Shown here one piece after another: positions 9,211 through 17,800 of a stretch of DNA of 44,430 nucleotides. The notes beneath the pieces were generated by a model. It was not told where the DNA came from and did not search any database. It saw nothing but the letters and a program-made list of their open reading frames with translations. Source of the DNA: Armatimonadota bacterium (GTDB taxonomy: Bacteria; Armatimonadota; JAAZEB01); contig JAAZEM010000116.1 of NCBI GenBank assembly GCA_012512265.1, positions 1 through 44,430 on the forward strand, given 5' to 3'. A program made the translations under genes and the position numbers. Each line of letters begins with the position of its first letter. Position 1 is the first letter of the stretch.

Positions 9211-9239
9211 TTGACAGGTGACCGCAAGGCACCTATAAT
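9211..9239 (+). promoter_or_regulatory. Perfect consensus sigma70 promoter of the metal-uptake cluster
   Basis: TTGACA (9211-9216), a 17-base spacer, TATAAT (9234-9239): both hexamers and the spacing are ideal. The spacer contains AGGTG (9216-9220) and CACCT (9230-9234), a symmetric pair overlapping both hexamers that could be an operator for a metal-sensing repressor. A promoter this strong without control would be surprising for metal uptake, but the operator is inference. Confidence 0.88.
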
Positions 9240-9274
9240 GACGCCAGATGCACGCGGGTATTGGGAGGTGCACA

Positions 9275-9646
9275 ATGCAGAGAGCGTTCAGCGAAAGGAA
9301 GGGCACTGCCCGGCGCCTGATGGCGCTGGTGGCCATCTGTGCCCTCCTGCTCGCGGGCGCGCTCGCCAGCTATCACCAGCATGGAGGCCCTCTACCACCC
9401 GCAGGGCCTTCCTACCATGTGGGCGCGCCCGGTGCGCATCCGGACGAATCGGATCTCTGGGATTCGATGGATGGATGCCTTGCCTGCCTCTGGACGCGTG
9501 CGGCGGTTGGCTGCCAGGTGGCAGCCGGCCCCACCGTCATCCCCTCGCAGGCAGCGGAACGGGTAGTATCCCCCGATGAGAGCGGCTACCGCCACATCGC
9601 CACCCTGAGCCGCCACTCCCGCGCCCCTCCTTCCTCTTCTCTCTAA
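9275..9646 (+). CDS. Small Cys/His-containing membrane-anchored or exported protein, unknown
   Basis: 123 residues, not recognised. The basic N-terminus (MQRAFSERKGTARR) is followed by one hydrophobic segment (about 15-32), then an extracytoplasmic region with HQHGG, several spaced His residues and a CLACLW motif. The start at 9275 is chosen because GGGAGG lies six bases upstream; the earlier in-frame ATG at 9248 sits almost on the inferred transcription start. Position as first gene after a perfect promoter and upstream of a His-rich barrel and ZnuABC-like genes suggests a role in metal binding or sensing. Short His/Cys proteins of DUF2946 type in metal clusters have a similar look, but no family match is claimed. 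Confidence 0.6.
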   Translation: MQRAFSERKGTARRLMALVAICALLLAGALASYHQHGGPLPPAGPSYHVGAPGAHPDESDLWDSMDGCLACLWTRAAVGCQVAAGPTVIPSQAAERVVSPDESGYRHIATLSRHSRAPPSSSL

Positions 9647-10022
9647 ACGCGTGGCAGGGCCGCAGCTCGTCGCGCCCGTTTCGCCGCGCTTCACTTAACG
9701 TCATTTCAGCATACCGCCGGGTTCCTCGTCCCGCCGCGACCCGCTATCAGGGGCCGACACGCGCGGGCTTCCCGACGTGGGTGATCCCGTCACTCGGCCC
9801 CGGACGCCTGGTACAGGGCGTTCCCCCGGCCGGGCGGCATCGCGCCGCTGGCGCCGGACGGCCGGGAGACGCGCGGCCATCGGGGCGGTGGAGAGAACCC
9901 GACACGCTATGCTGGCGGTTTGTCACTCGCGCACTGGCGAGAACCCCATGACGCTGCGCCCTGGTCTGGCCGGCTGTCGTATGGCTCGCCGGCGCGACGC
10001 GACAGTGAGAAGAGGAGTCAGC
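9647..10022. other. 376-base gap inside the metal-uptake cluster, no gene seen
   Basis: Very GC-rich. The open frame running through it from 9777 is an extension of the next gene without signal-peptide or family character. No convincing promoter, terminator with T-tract or known riboswitch core was found. The far end carries AAGAGGAG, the ribosome-binding site of the next gene. Confidence 0.5.
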
Positions 10023-11252
10023 ATGTCTCACGCACGGTTGATCGCATCCCTGGCGCTCGCCGCAATCCTGATGGCAGCATCCTGGCAGCTTGCTCAGGCC
10101 GAGACCGCACCACCACCCCCGCCTCCACCGGCCGAGGCAGAGGCGGAAACGGAAGCCATAGAGGGAACCACGGCCCCGGCTCAGGCCGGCGGCCGCCATC
10201 TGCTGATACCCGATATCAGCTTTGTCGGCACCGCCATCGGCAAACTATCCGATGACGACCGCGACCCTGACCGCGATCGCCTCCGGCTCGACGAGGCGGA
10301 GATCAGCATCCAGAGTTATGTCTACCCGCACGTTCGCGCCGACGCGTTCCTGGTCGCCCCCGGGCACGAGGAGTTCAGGCTGGAGCTTGAAGAGGGCTAT
10401 CTCACCTTCGAGCAGCTCCCCCTCCGCTTCGCGGGGCACCTGGGCAAGTTCTTCGTACCCTTCGGTCGCGATAATGAGAAGCACCCCCACTCGTGGCCCT
10501 ATGCCCGACGGCCCCTCGTCTGGCGCAATCTGGTAGCCAACGAGTCGCTAGTCGGAAATGGCGTGGCGCTCTCGTGGCTGGCGCCCACGCGCAGCCGCCT
10601 CTTTCTCCAGCTGGATGCCGGCGCCTACACGAAGGCCGGTCACTCACATTCCGACGGGGAGGCCGCCCACGAAGAGGGCGAGGCGCATGACGACCACGCG
10701 CACTCCGAGCTTCCCGAGGGAGCTGGCGCCAACTTCAGCGACAAGTTCTACACCGCGCGCCTCTGGAGCGGTCTTCCAATCGGCGCCCAAGGCGAGCTCG
10801 ACTTCGGGGGAAGCTGGGCGCGCGGCACCACCGATCAGATTCCGCTTCCATCCGGCGCGCTTGGCAGCCGCAATCTGCAGCTCACCGGCCTAGATGTCAG
10901 CTATCGCGCCTATGGCAAGGGGGCGCGGCGCCTTCTCCTGCGCGCGGAGCAGCTCTGGCACCGCTATCGATCCGATCTAGGCCGCGAGATGACGTCCGGC
11001 TATTATGCCCTCGCGAACTACCGCTGGAGCAAGTACGCCGACTTCGGCGTGCTCTACGATTGGAGCGAGATGCCAGGTATGCACGGGCAGCATGAGTCCG
11101 CGCTCTCCGCGATCTTCACGCGGCAGTTCACGGAGCAGACCTACGCGCGTCTCCAGCTGAGCCGAGGCAGCCGCCCCGGGAAGCGTAACTACACCGAGGC
11201 GTGGCTGCAAATGGTCTGGGGGATAGGCCCGCACACCCACCAGCTAGAGTAA
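10023..11252 (+). CDS. Outer-membrane beta-barrel (porin-like) with His-rich loop, likely zinc-related
   Basis: 409 residues from the ATG at 10023, which has AAGAGGAG five bases upstream and opens a clean signal peptide (MSHARLIASLALAAILMAA...AQA). A Pro-rich, then acidic spacer (about 27-55) leads to alternating amphipathic strands ending in a barrel-like C-terminus. Residues about 208-232 form a His/Glu/Asp-rich loop (HSHSDGEAAHEEGEAH followed by DDHAHSE), the kind of sequence that collects Zn(II). No TonB box or plug domain is seen, so it resembles a porin rather than ZnuD. Immediately upstream of znuA-like genes, it probably lets metal across the outer membrane. The upstream extension to 9777 is rejected. 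Confidence 0.75.
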   Translation: MSHARLIASLALAAILMAASWQLAQAETAPPPPPPPAEAEAETEAIEGTTAPAQAGGRHLLIPDISFVGTAIGKLSDDDRDPDRDRLRLDEAEISIQSYVYPHVRADAFLVAPGHEEFRLELEEGYLTFEQLPLRFAGHLGKFFVPFGRDNEKHPHSWPYARRPLVWRNLVANESLVGNGVALSWLAPTRSRLFLQLDAGAYTKAGHSHSDGEAAHEEGEAHDDHAHSELPEGAGANFSDKFYTARLWSGLPIGAQGELDFGGSWARGTTDQIPLPSGALGSRNLQLTGLDVSYRAYGKGARRLLLRAEQLWHRYRSDLGREMTSGYYALANYRWSKYADFGVLYDWSEMPGMHGQHESALSAIFTRQFTEQTYARLQLSRGSRPGKRNYTEAWLQMVWGIGPHTHQLE

Positions 11253-11414
11253 CCCCGGGTTGCCCAGTGAGAGGATGCATCAGAAGGAGTGTGCTGGAAG
11301 CGCGCCTGGCAACGGTTCTGCATGTGGAGCGCGTGGCAGCTCGCCGCCGGACCAAGCGAAGGCGAGCCAGGTTCCGGCCGCTTCGACACAGCCCGTGTGA
11401 AAGGAAGAGAGAAG

Positions 11415-12329
11415 ATGCGGATTCCGACAGCATCTGTGATCATAGCCCTCATCGCCGCCAGCCTCCTGGCACCGGCGTCCCGAGCAGACGCTACGGTCGA
11501 GGTCGTCGCCGCCATTCCGGAGTTGGCGTCAATCGCCCGCGAAGTGGGCGGCAACAAGGTGCGCGTCTCCAGCATCGCGCAGCCCAACCAGGATTACCAT
11601 AAGGTGGATGCGCGCCCGAGCGACGTGGCGCGCGTGAGCCGCGCCGACCTTTTCGTTCGCGTGGGGATGGATTTCGACCTGTGGGCGGATGCCCTGCTCG
11701 GCGCCGCGCGGAACAAGAAGGTCGCCCCTGGTGGTCCTGGCTACGTGGATGCGTCGCAACGGATCAAGCGCCTGGAGGTGCCCACCGAGAAGATCACCGG
11801 AGCCTCGGGCGACATCCATGCCCAGGGAAACCCGCACTACTACTATGACCCCGGGTGTGCGAAGGTGATCGCGCACAACATCCTGCTGGGGCTGCGCCGC
11901 GTCGCCCCTAGCGATGCCGCCTATTTCGATGCCAACTACAAGCAGTTCATCGCGGAGATTGATGCGGCCATGCCCCGGTGGCAGCAGCGGATGGCGGCCT
12001 GCAAGGGCAAGCCGGTCGTCACCTATCACAAGAACTGGCGCTACTTCATGGAGCGTTTCGGGGTGCGCGAGTTCCAGACACTGGAGCCGAAGCCCGGGAT
12101 CCCCCCTTCGCCGGGCCACATCAACCGCCTCATCCAATCGATGAAGCGCGAGGGCGTGAAGGCGATGGTGGTCGAGACGATCTACCCCAAGCGGTTCCCC
12201 GAGTTCGTAGCCCGAGAGACCGGAGCGCGCCTGGAATGGGCCCCCTACTCCATCGGTGTCATGGGCACTCGCGACTACATCGGGTTTGTGGATAAGATCG
12301 TGGAGGCGTTCCACAATGCCTGCCGGTAA
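11415..12329 (+). CDS. znuA: Zinc ABC transporter periplasmic binding protein (ZnuA family)
   Basis: 304 residues, normal for the cluster A-I binding proteins. Signal peptide about 1-24. Probable metal ligands are H62 (QDYHKVDARPSD), H141 (GNPHYYYDP) and H205 (TYHKNW); three histidines point to zinc rather than manganese. The usual fourth-ligand block DPLG is replaced by APYSIG, so no acidic fourth ligand is evident, and the His-rich flexible loop typical of ZnuA is absent, perhaps taken over by the barrel protein upstream. The ATG at 11415 follows AAGGAAGAGA. The longer frame from 11289 lacks signal character. It overlaps the ATPase gene by 14 bases. Confidence 0.88.
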   Translation: MRIPTASVIIALIAASLLAPASRADATVEVVAAIPELASIAREVGGNKVRVSSIAQPNQDYHKVDARPSDVARVSRADLFVRVGMDFDLWADALLGAARNKKVAPGGPGYVDASQRIKRLEVPTEKITGASGDIHAQGNPHYYYDPGCAKVIAHNILLGLRRVAPSDAAYFDANYKQFIAEIDAAMPRWQQRMAACKGKPVVTYHKNWRYFMERFGVREFQTLEPKPGIPPSPGHINRLIQSMKREGVKAMVVETIYPKRFPEFVARETGARLEWAPYSIGVMGTRDYIGFVDKIVEAFHNACR

Positions 12330-13095
12330 ACAGACACACGGCGCGCCCAGGGCCCCCCTCATCTCCTTTGAGGGCGTGTGCCTCGGGTATGGCGCGAAGG
12401 AGGTCCTCACAGATCTCCGCTTCACGATCCATCAGGGCGATTACATCGGCATTGTCGGGCCAAACGGCGCTGGCAAGACGACGCTCCTGAAAGCGGTTCT
12501 CGGCGTGACGCGGCCCATCCGCGGCCGCGTCACCCGGCACGGCGAGCGCGAGGCTCACCGCTGTGGCTACGTGCCCCAGCTGAACACCATCGATGACACC
12601 TATCCGCTCACCGTCCTCGACGTGGTCCTGATGGGCCGCTATCCGCTCATCGGGCTGATGCGCCGGCCGGGCAAGGCCGACCGCGAGCGGGCACTCCACG
12701 CCCTGGAGCAGGTAGGGATCGCCGATCTCGCCCCTCGGCTCTTCCGCGACCTCTCCGGCGGGCAGCGACAGCGTGCGCTGATGGCCCGGGCGCTCGCCTC
12801 CGACCCTTCCATCCTGGTCCTGGACGAACCGACCAACGACATGGATATCGCCGGCGAGCGCGCCACGATGGAGCTGATCGACCGGCTGCACCACAAGAAC
12901 AGCCTCACCGTTCTTGTGGTGAGTCACATCCTCAACGTGCTGGTGCCCCACGTCCGGCGGATCGCCTTCCTCGGCGCGGGCGACTTCCGACTCCTGCCGA
13001 TAGACGAGGCGATCACGGAGGAGCACCTGGAACGTCTCTACCAGACGCCGATCACCGTCACGGTGGTGGACGGCCGGCGTGTGGTCCTTTGGTGA
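12316..13095 (+). CDS. znuC: Zinc ABC transporter ATP-binding protein (ZnuC-like)
   Basis: 259 residues. Walker A GPNGAGKTT (48-56), ABC signature LSGGQRQR (about 146-153) and Walker B ILVLDEPTND (about 167-176) are all intact, so it should hydrolyse ATP to drive import. The ATG at 12316 lies inside the end of znuA, with GGAGG at 12302-12306 upstream, implying translational coupling. The longer frame from 12256 adds residues out of family. The short C-terminal tail (after about 235) is typical of Zn/Mn importer ATPases. Confidence 0.92.
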   Translation: MPAGKQTHGAPRAPLISFEGVCLGYGAKEVLTDLRFTIHQGDYIGIVGPNGAGKTTLLKAVLGVTRPIRGRVTRHGEREAHRCGYVPQLNTIDDTYPLTVLDVVLMGRYPLIGLMRRPGKADRERALHALEQVGIADLAPRLFRDLSGGQRQRALMARALASDPSILVLDEPTNDMDIAGERATMELIDRLHHKNSLTVLVVSHILNVLVPHVRRIAFLGAGDFRLLPIDEAITEEHLERLYQTPITVTVVDGRRVVLW

Positions 13096-13107
13096 CAGGG
13101 GGAGTGG

Positions 13108-13953
13108 ATGCTGGCTTTGATACAAGAAACGTTCGCCGCCGACTTCATGCGCCGCGCGCTGGTGGCCGGAATGCTGGCCGGCGCGCTCTGTGGCTACCTC
13201 GGCGTGTACGTCGTGCTGAAGCGGACCGTCTTCGTGGGCGTGGCCCTGGCGGAGATGAGCTCCGCCGGCGTCGCCCTCGCCTTCTGGGCCGCCACCGTTT
13301 TCGGGTTTCCGATGGAGGAGCACAGCCCGCTCACCATGACCGGCGCGCTCGCGCTAATGCTCGTCGGAGTCCTTCTCTTCTCTCTTCGCTGGACGAAGAC
13401 GGTACCTCGCGAGAGCATGATCGGCGTGGGCTATGCCGTCGCCGCCGCCGCGGGCCTCCTGCTGATCTCGCACAGCGCCAAGGGTGAGGCGCACGTGTTG
13501 CAGCTCCTGTTTGGCAACATCCTCTACGTCTCCTCGCGCGAGATCTGGGAGTTTGCCGCCGCAGCAGCGCTCGTTGCCCTGATCCACGCCCTCTTCGCTA
13601 AGGAGTTCCTTTTCGTCTCGTTTGACCCGGAGACGGCCAACGCGCTCGGCTACCGCGCCCGGTTCTGGGAGATGCTGTTCTATCTGACGCTGGGGCTCAC
13701 GATCGCCTTCGCGATCCGTGTCGCGGGCGTGCTCCTCGTCTTCTCGTTGCTCGTTCTCCCCGGGGTGACGGCGCTGCTCCTCACGCGCCACCTCCGCCGG
13801 GCGTTCCCTGTCGCCATCCTCGCGGGGGTACTTCCGATAGGCATCGGCCTCACCCTCTCCTACGCGCTGGATTTTCCCTCCGCTGCGTCAATCGTCGTGG
13901 TCTCGTTCCTCCTGATGCTCCTGGCCGGCGGCGTCCGGCTCGCGCGGGGATGA
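13108..13953 (+). CDS. znuB: Zinc ABC transporter permease (ZnuB-like)
   Basis: 281 residues with about eight hydrophobic segments and the ABC-3 family pattern, including GYLGVYVVLKRTVFVGVALAE near the first helices (residues about 28-48) and the EFLFVSFDPETANALGYRA coupling region (about 168-186). It forms the inner-membrane channel with ZnuC. It starts 12 bases after znuC, with a GGGGAG-type ribosome-binding site. This completes an ABC importer; a Zur-type regulator is not in the window. Confidence 0.92.
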   Translation: MLALIQETFAADFMRRALVAGMLAGALCGYLGVYVVLKRTVFVGVALAEMSSAGVALAFWAATVFGFPMEEHSPLTMTGALALMLVGVLLFSLRWTKTVPRESMIGVGYAVAAAAGLLLISHSAKGEAHVLQLLFGNILYVSSREIWEFAAAAALVALIHALFAKEFLFVSFDPETANALGYRARFWEMLFYLTLGLTIAFAIRVAGVLLVFSLLVLPGVTALLLTRHLRRAFPVAILAGVLPIGIGLTLSYALDFPSAASIVVVSFLLMLLAGGVRLARG

Positions 13954-13974
13954 GGCGACACCATGGATCAGGGC

Positions 13975-14003
13975 TTGTCAAACGGCGGCGAGTCTGCTAG
14001 ACT
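13975..14003 (+). promoter_or_regulatory. Promoter upstream of btpA-like gene
   Basis: TTGTCA (13975-13980), a 17-base spacer, TAGACT (13998-14003). Each hexamer is near consensus. It lies just after the znuB stop, so the BtpA-type gene need not depend on the zinc operon. The leader to the chosen start is about 60 bases. Confidence 0.65.
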
Positions 14004-14069
14004 GACGTGGGGGTCACGAGGGAATGCGCAGTGCAGGCACGCGCCCGGCGCGTCCCTCAGGATGGGGCG

Positions 14070-14870
14070 ATGGATTTCCACACTCTCTTTCCGGATAGCA
14101 AGCCGGTCATCGGGATGGTACACCTGCTCCCCCTGCCGGGCAGTCCTGGCTGGGGTGGCAGCATGGACGCGGTCCTCGAGCGCGCCCTCGCCGACGCGCG
14201 TGCCTGGGCCGAGGCGGGCACCAGCGCGCTCCTCGTGGAGAACTACGGTGACGTCCCCTTCCACCCGGAACGGGTGGAGCCCCACACCGTCGCGGCGATG
14301 GCACTCGCGGTGGCCGCCGTGCGCGAGACAACCGCTCTTCCCACCGGCGTGAACGTCCTCCGGAACGACGCCCGTGCCGCGCTCGGGATCGCCGCTGCGA
14401 CCGGTGCCCGCTTCATCCGCGTCAACGTGCACACCGGGGCGATGGTAACCGACCAGGGCCTCTTGCAGGGCCGGGCCGACGAGACGCTCCGCCTCCGGCG
14501 CAGCCTGGACGCGCCCGTGCTGATCTTCGCCGACCTCCTCGTGAAGCACGCCGTGCCTCTTGGCGAAGTCTCGCTGGAGCAGGCCACGCATGACGCCTTC
14601 GAGCGTGGGCTCGCCGACGCCCTAATCGTCTCGGGAGTCGCGACCGGCCAGCCCACCCCGCTCGCGGATGTGCGCCGTGTCAAGGAAGCGCTTCCCACGG
14701 CTCCCCTCCTTGTGGGGAGCGGCGTCACCCCCGAAAGCATCGCGGATCTCCTTCGCGTCGCCGATGGCGTGATCGTCGGTTCGAGCGCCAAAGTCGATGG
14801 CCGGGCCGAGAACCCGGTGGACCTGGAACGCGCGCGCTCTCTCATTCAGGCTGCACGGAGGGCGCGATGA
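14070..14870 (+). CDS. BtpA/SgcQ family protein (TIM-barrel)
   Basis: 266 residues. The N-terminus KPVIGMVHLLPLPGSPGW is the signature of BtpA/SgcQ proteins. ENYGDVPF, the GVNVLRNDARAALGIAAATG stretch, FIRVNVHTGA and the C-terminal VGSGVTPESI plus DGVIVGSSAK phosphate-binding-like loops complete the barrel. BtpA was named for photosystem I assembly in cyanobacteria, but most family members sit in sugar or nucleoside gene sets of non-phototrophs, and no photosynthesis gene is here. The ATG at 14070 fits family starts. Its stop overlaps the next gene by four bases (ATGA), linking it to the large secreted protein. Confidence 0.85.
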   Translation: MDFHTLFPDSKPVIGMVHLLPLPGSPGWGGSMDAVLERALADARAWAEAGTSALLVENYGDVPFHPERVEPHTVAAMALAVAAVRETTALPTGVNVLRNDARAALGIAAATGARFIRVNVHTGAMVTDQGLLQGRADETLRLRRSLDAPVLIFADLLVKHAVPLGEVSLEQATHDAFERGLADALIVSGVATGQPTPLADVRRVKEALPTAPLLVGSGVTPESIADLLRVADGVIVGSSAKVDGRAENPVDLERARSLIQAARRAR

Positions 14871-17800
14871 CGCGCGAGCAGCGCAGGCCACCCGCGCGCG
14901 CATTCCGCCGCGTCTTGCTGGCGGCGCTGCTCGCCCTGCTAGCTTGGCCCGCGCGCGGGGTGTGCGATACCGCGCCGGATGACCTGCGCGAGCTTGCCCA
15001 TCTCTTCCGCGCGCAGCGCTCCTCGAAGCCGGCGTTCGCCGAAGCGTTCGCCACCGACCTGCGCCAGTGGGGCCTTCTGCTCCCCTTTGGCCGCCACGGG
15101 ATGGTGCTTGCCCGAGAGGGTGGCACCGTGCCCGGCGCGGACCGGCTCTTCGTGCCGGGGCTCCTCTTGCGCGACGGCGTGCTCTCGTGCCGGGTCCGCC
15201 TCTCGCCCGAGGATGACGCCTATCTGATGTTCCGCGCGAGCGACGAGGACGACGCTGCCTACCAGCTCGTCCTCAGCACCCGCCCCGGCGCCCCCCCGGT
15301 CAGCTTCGCCAAGAAACACAACCTCGACCAGCTCTACGGCGGCGCGCGCGTGGGCCACTCCTACCGCGCGTCCGTGCCCCCCGAAGCGTGGGTGGAGGTC
15401 GAGCTCTTCTTCCAGGGACCGGTGCTTCTCGCGCTCGTGGGCGGCGAGCCCGCCGCCTACTACGACCACGCCGCGAGCCGCGAAGGGAGCCTCTCCTTCT
15501 ACGGCGGCGCGCGCCCGCTGGCACTGCGCGACCTGGCGGTCTACACCTTCCACGACGAGGAGCCGCCCTCGCCTTACGGCCTCTCGCGCCCGGCGCCCGC
15601 GTTTTATGTGCCGGGCGAGCCGCCCCTCCTCCTCGCTCCCGACGCGAGCCCGCCGCTCGCACCGCGACGGGGGCGGGACCGCCTGGAGGAGCTGTCCGGC
15701 CATCCAGGCACGTGGCGCCGGCCCCTCTCCTCGCCAGAGCCACGCGCGCCGGCCGTACCCGCCGGCGCCGGTTTGCCGTTCCTCGCGGGCGGCATCTTGC
15801 CAGCCGGCGTGCCCGACGAGCGTGCCCGCCTCCCTGGCGGCCGGTTTACCGACCCGCGCGGCGACGTCCACGCGTGGCGCCTGGAGCCCGATGGGCGCTT
15901 CTTCATCGATGGCGAGGAGCACCTCCCCCTGCGCGATACCGATGGCCTCTACTGGGCGCAGGTGCCCGGCGACCTTCATCTCCAGCGGGCGCTCCGCTCC
16001 ATCGCCGACACGCGCGCGCTCGCGCGCGTTCGCAAACACGGCCTGCCCTGGGCACCGATTCGAGTCCGCCTGGTCGACTACATCAACGCGACCGGCACGG
16101 ATCACGATTTCTCGGAAGATCCGGTCCTGGACGGCCGGTCGCGCGTGCTCACCCTCGCGGGCCGGCGGTATCGCGTCACCTCGGCTAGGCGCTGGCTCTC
16201 CTACTTCGCTTTCACGGCGCGCACCGATTCGCCGATGCACCCCCACCTTCTCCTCGCCGAGGCACCCAACGACCGCGAGCGCTACCTGACGGTGCGGATC
16301 CACCCGCCCGATGGATCCGGCGCGGTCCCCGACTACGGCACCGGCACGGGCACCTATACCGGGCGCGAGATCCCGTGCGACAACCGGCCGTTCAACCACG
16401 CCCTTCTCTTCACCCCCCGCACCGAGCGCGTTCGGTTCACGGTCAGCCGGATGCCAGGCGAGGAGCGCCGTCACGCCACCAACGGCGCCGCCGTCTCGCA
16501 GGTGTTCCTCTTTGCCTTGCTCGACCTGCCCGCCGAGCGGCCCAACCCGGTCTTCCCGGAGCTCGAAGCCGGCGAGCGAGCCCTCACGCTCGCCGTTCCC
16601 TCGGCGCGCGCCCTCTTGCGCCAGTGCGGAGCCGGTCTCGATACGCCGGAAGCCTCGCCCGAGCAGCGCGCCGCCGGGTATCGCGCCTTCTTTCACTACC
16701 TCCGCTTCCTCGGCTTCACCGGCGTCGACCTGGGAGTGCTCGACCTCGATGAAGAGAGCGCCACGCTCGAGTACCCCGGCAGCCGCGTCCTGAACGAGGG
16801 AGTTGACCGGCAAGTTTTCTCCCACTTCCTGCCCCTCGCCACTGCCGCCGGGATCCGGGTCACCCCGGTGATTCCCCCCTTGCCGCTCAGCCCTCAGCTC
16901 TTCGCCGTCGAAGCGGGAACGCGTCGGGGGCAAGTGCCGGGCCGGGGGGCCATCGACGAGTGGGCGGTGATCAATCGTGACGGACGCCCCGGCTTCGCCG
17001 GCTCCTGGCCGATACTCGACCTGCTCCATCCGGAGGCTGGAGCGGTCGCGCTCGAGTGGGCGCGCGAGGTGGCCGAGCGATTCCTCGAAGCCGGGTGCCA
17101 GGAGGTGGCACTGCGGGTAGATGGAGACAGAGGCGGGTGTATCCCGCGCGCCGGGCGGAGGCTGGCTGAGGAGACCGGCTACAGCGCGGCCAACGTGCGC
17201 CGCTTCTCGTGCGAGACCGGGATTGTCGTCCCGGGCGATACTCCAGCCGAGTGCTACGCCTGGCTGCGCGAGAACGCCTGGGACCGCTGGCTGGAATGGC
17301 GGTGCCAGACGCTTCAATCGCACTGGCTCGCCCTGCGCGACAGCCTCCGCCTTGTGAGAGAGGATTCGCACCTCGTCCTTAAGCTCGCCGTGCCCGACCG
17401 CGACCTGGCCCGCCCGGATGCGTGGTTTGAGGAGAAGCGCGCCCCGCGCGATCTGATCCGCGCCCACGGCATCGACCCGCGGCTCTACGCGGACGACCGG
17501 AGCTTCCTCCTGGAGCGCACCCTGGACGTGGCACACGACCGCCTGCGCGCCTGTTTGCACCGCGAAAACAGCGCGCCGCTCGCGACTTTCGACCTCCAAA
17601 AGGAGGTGGCGGAGCTTTACAAGGGGAAGGCGCCCTCCGGGGTAGAGCTCTCTTTCGCGCCGTGGACCGAGCACGGCCAGCACCTGGGGAGCGAGTTCTT
17701 CCCCCGCCGGGGCGATCATTGGGGCGTGTCGAACATGGCGCCGTGGGGCCGCTGGCTCTTCCGGCCGCTCACCCACGCCTTGCGCCATAACAATCCCTAC

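Noticed and set aside
9880..10022. Possible riboswitch upstream of the His-rich barrel gene
   Set aside because: No complete consensus of any known class and no promoter; left as an unexplained gap.
14070..14870. Photosynthesis role for the BtpA-like protein
   Set aside because: No photosystem or pigment genes in the window, and the family is widespread in non-phototrophs.
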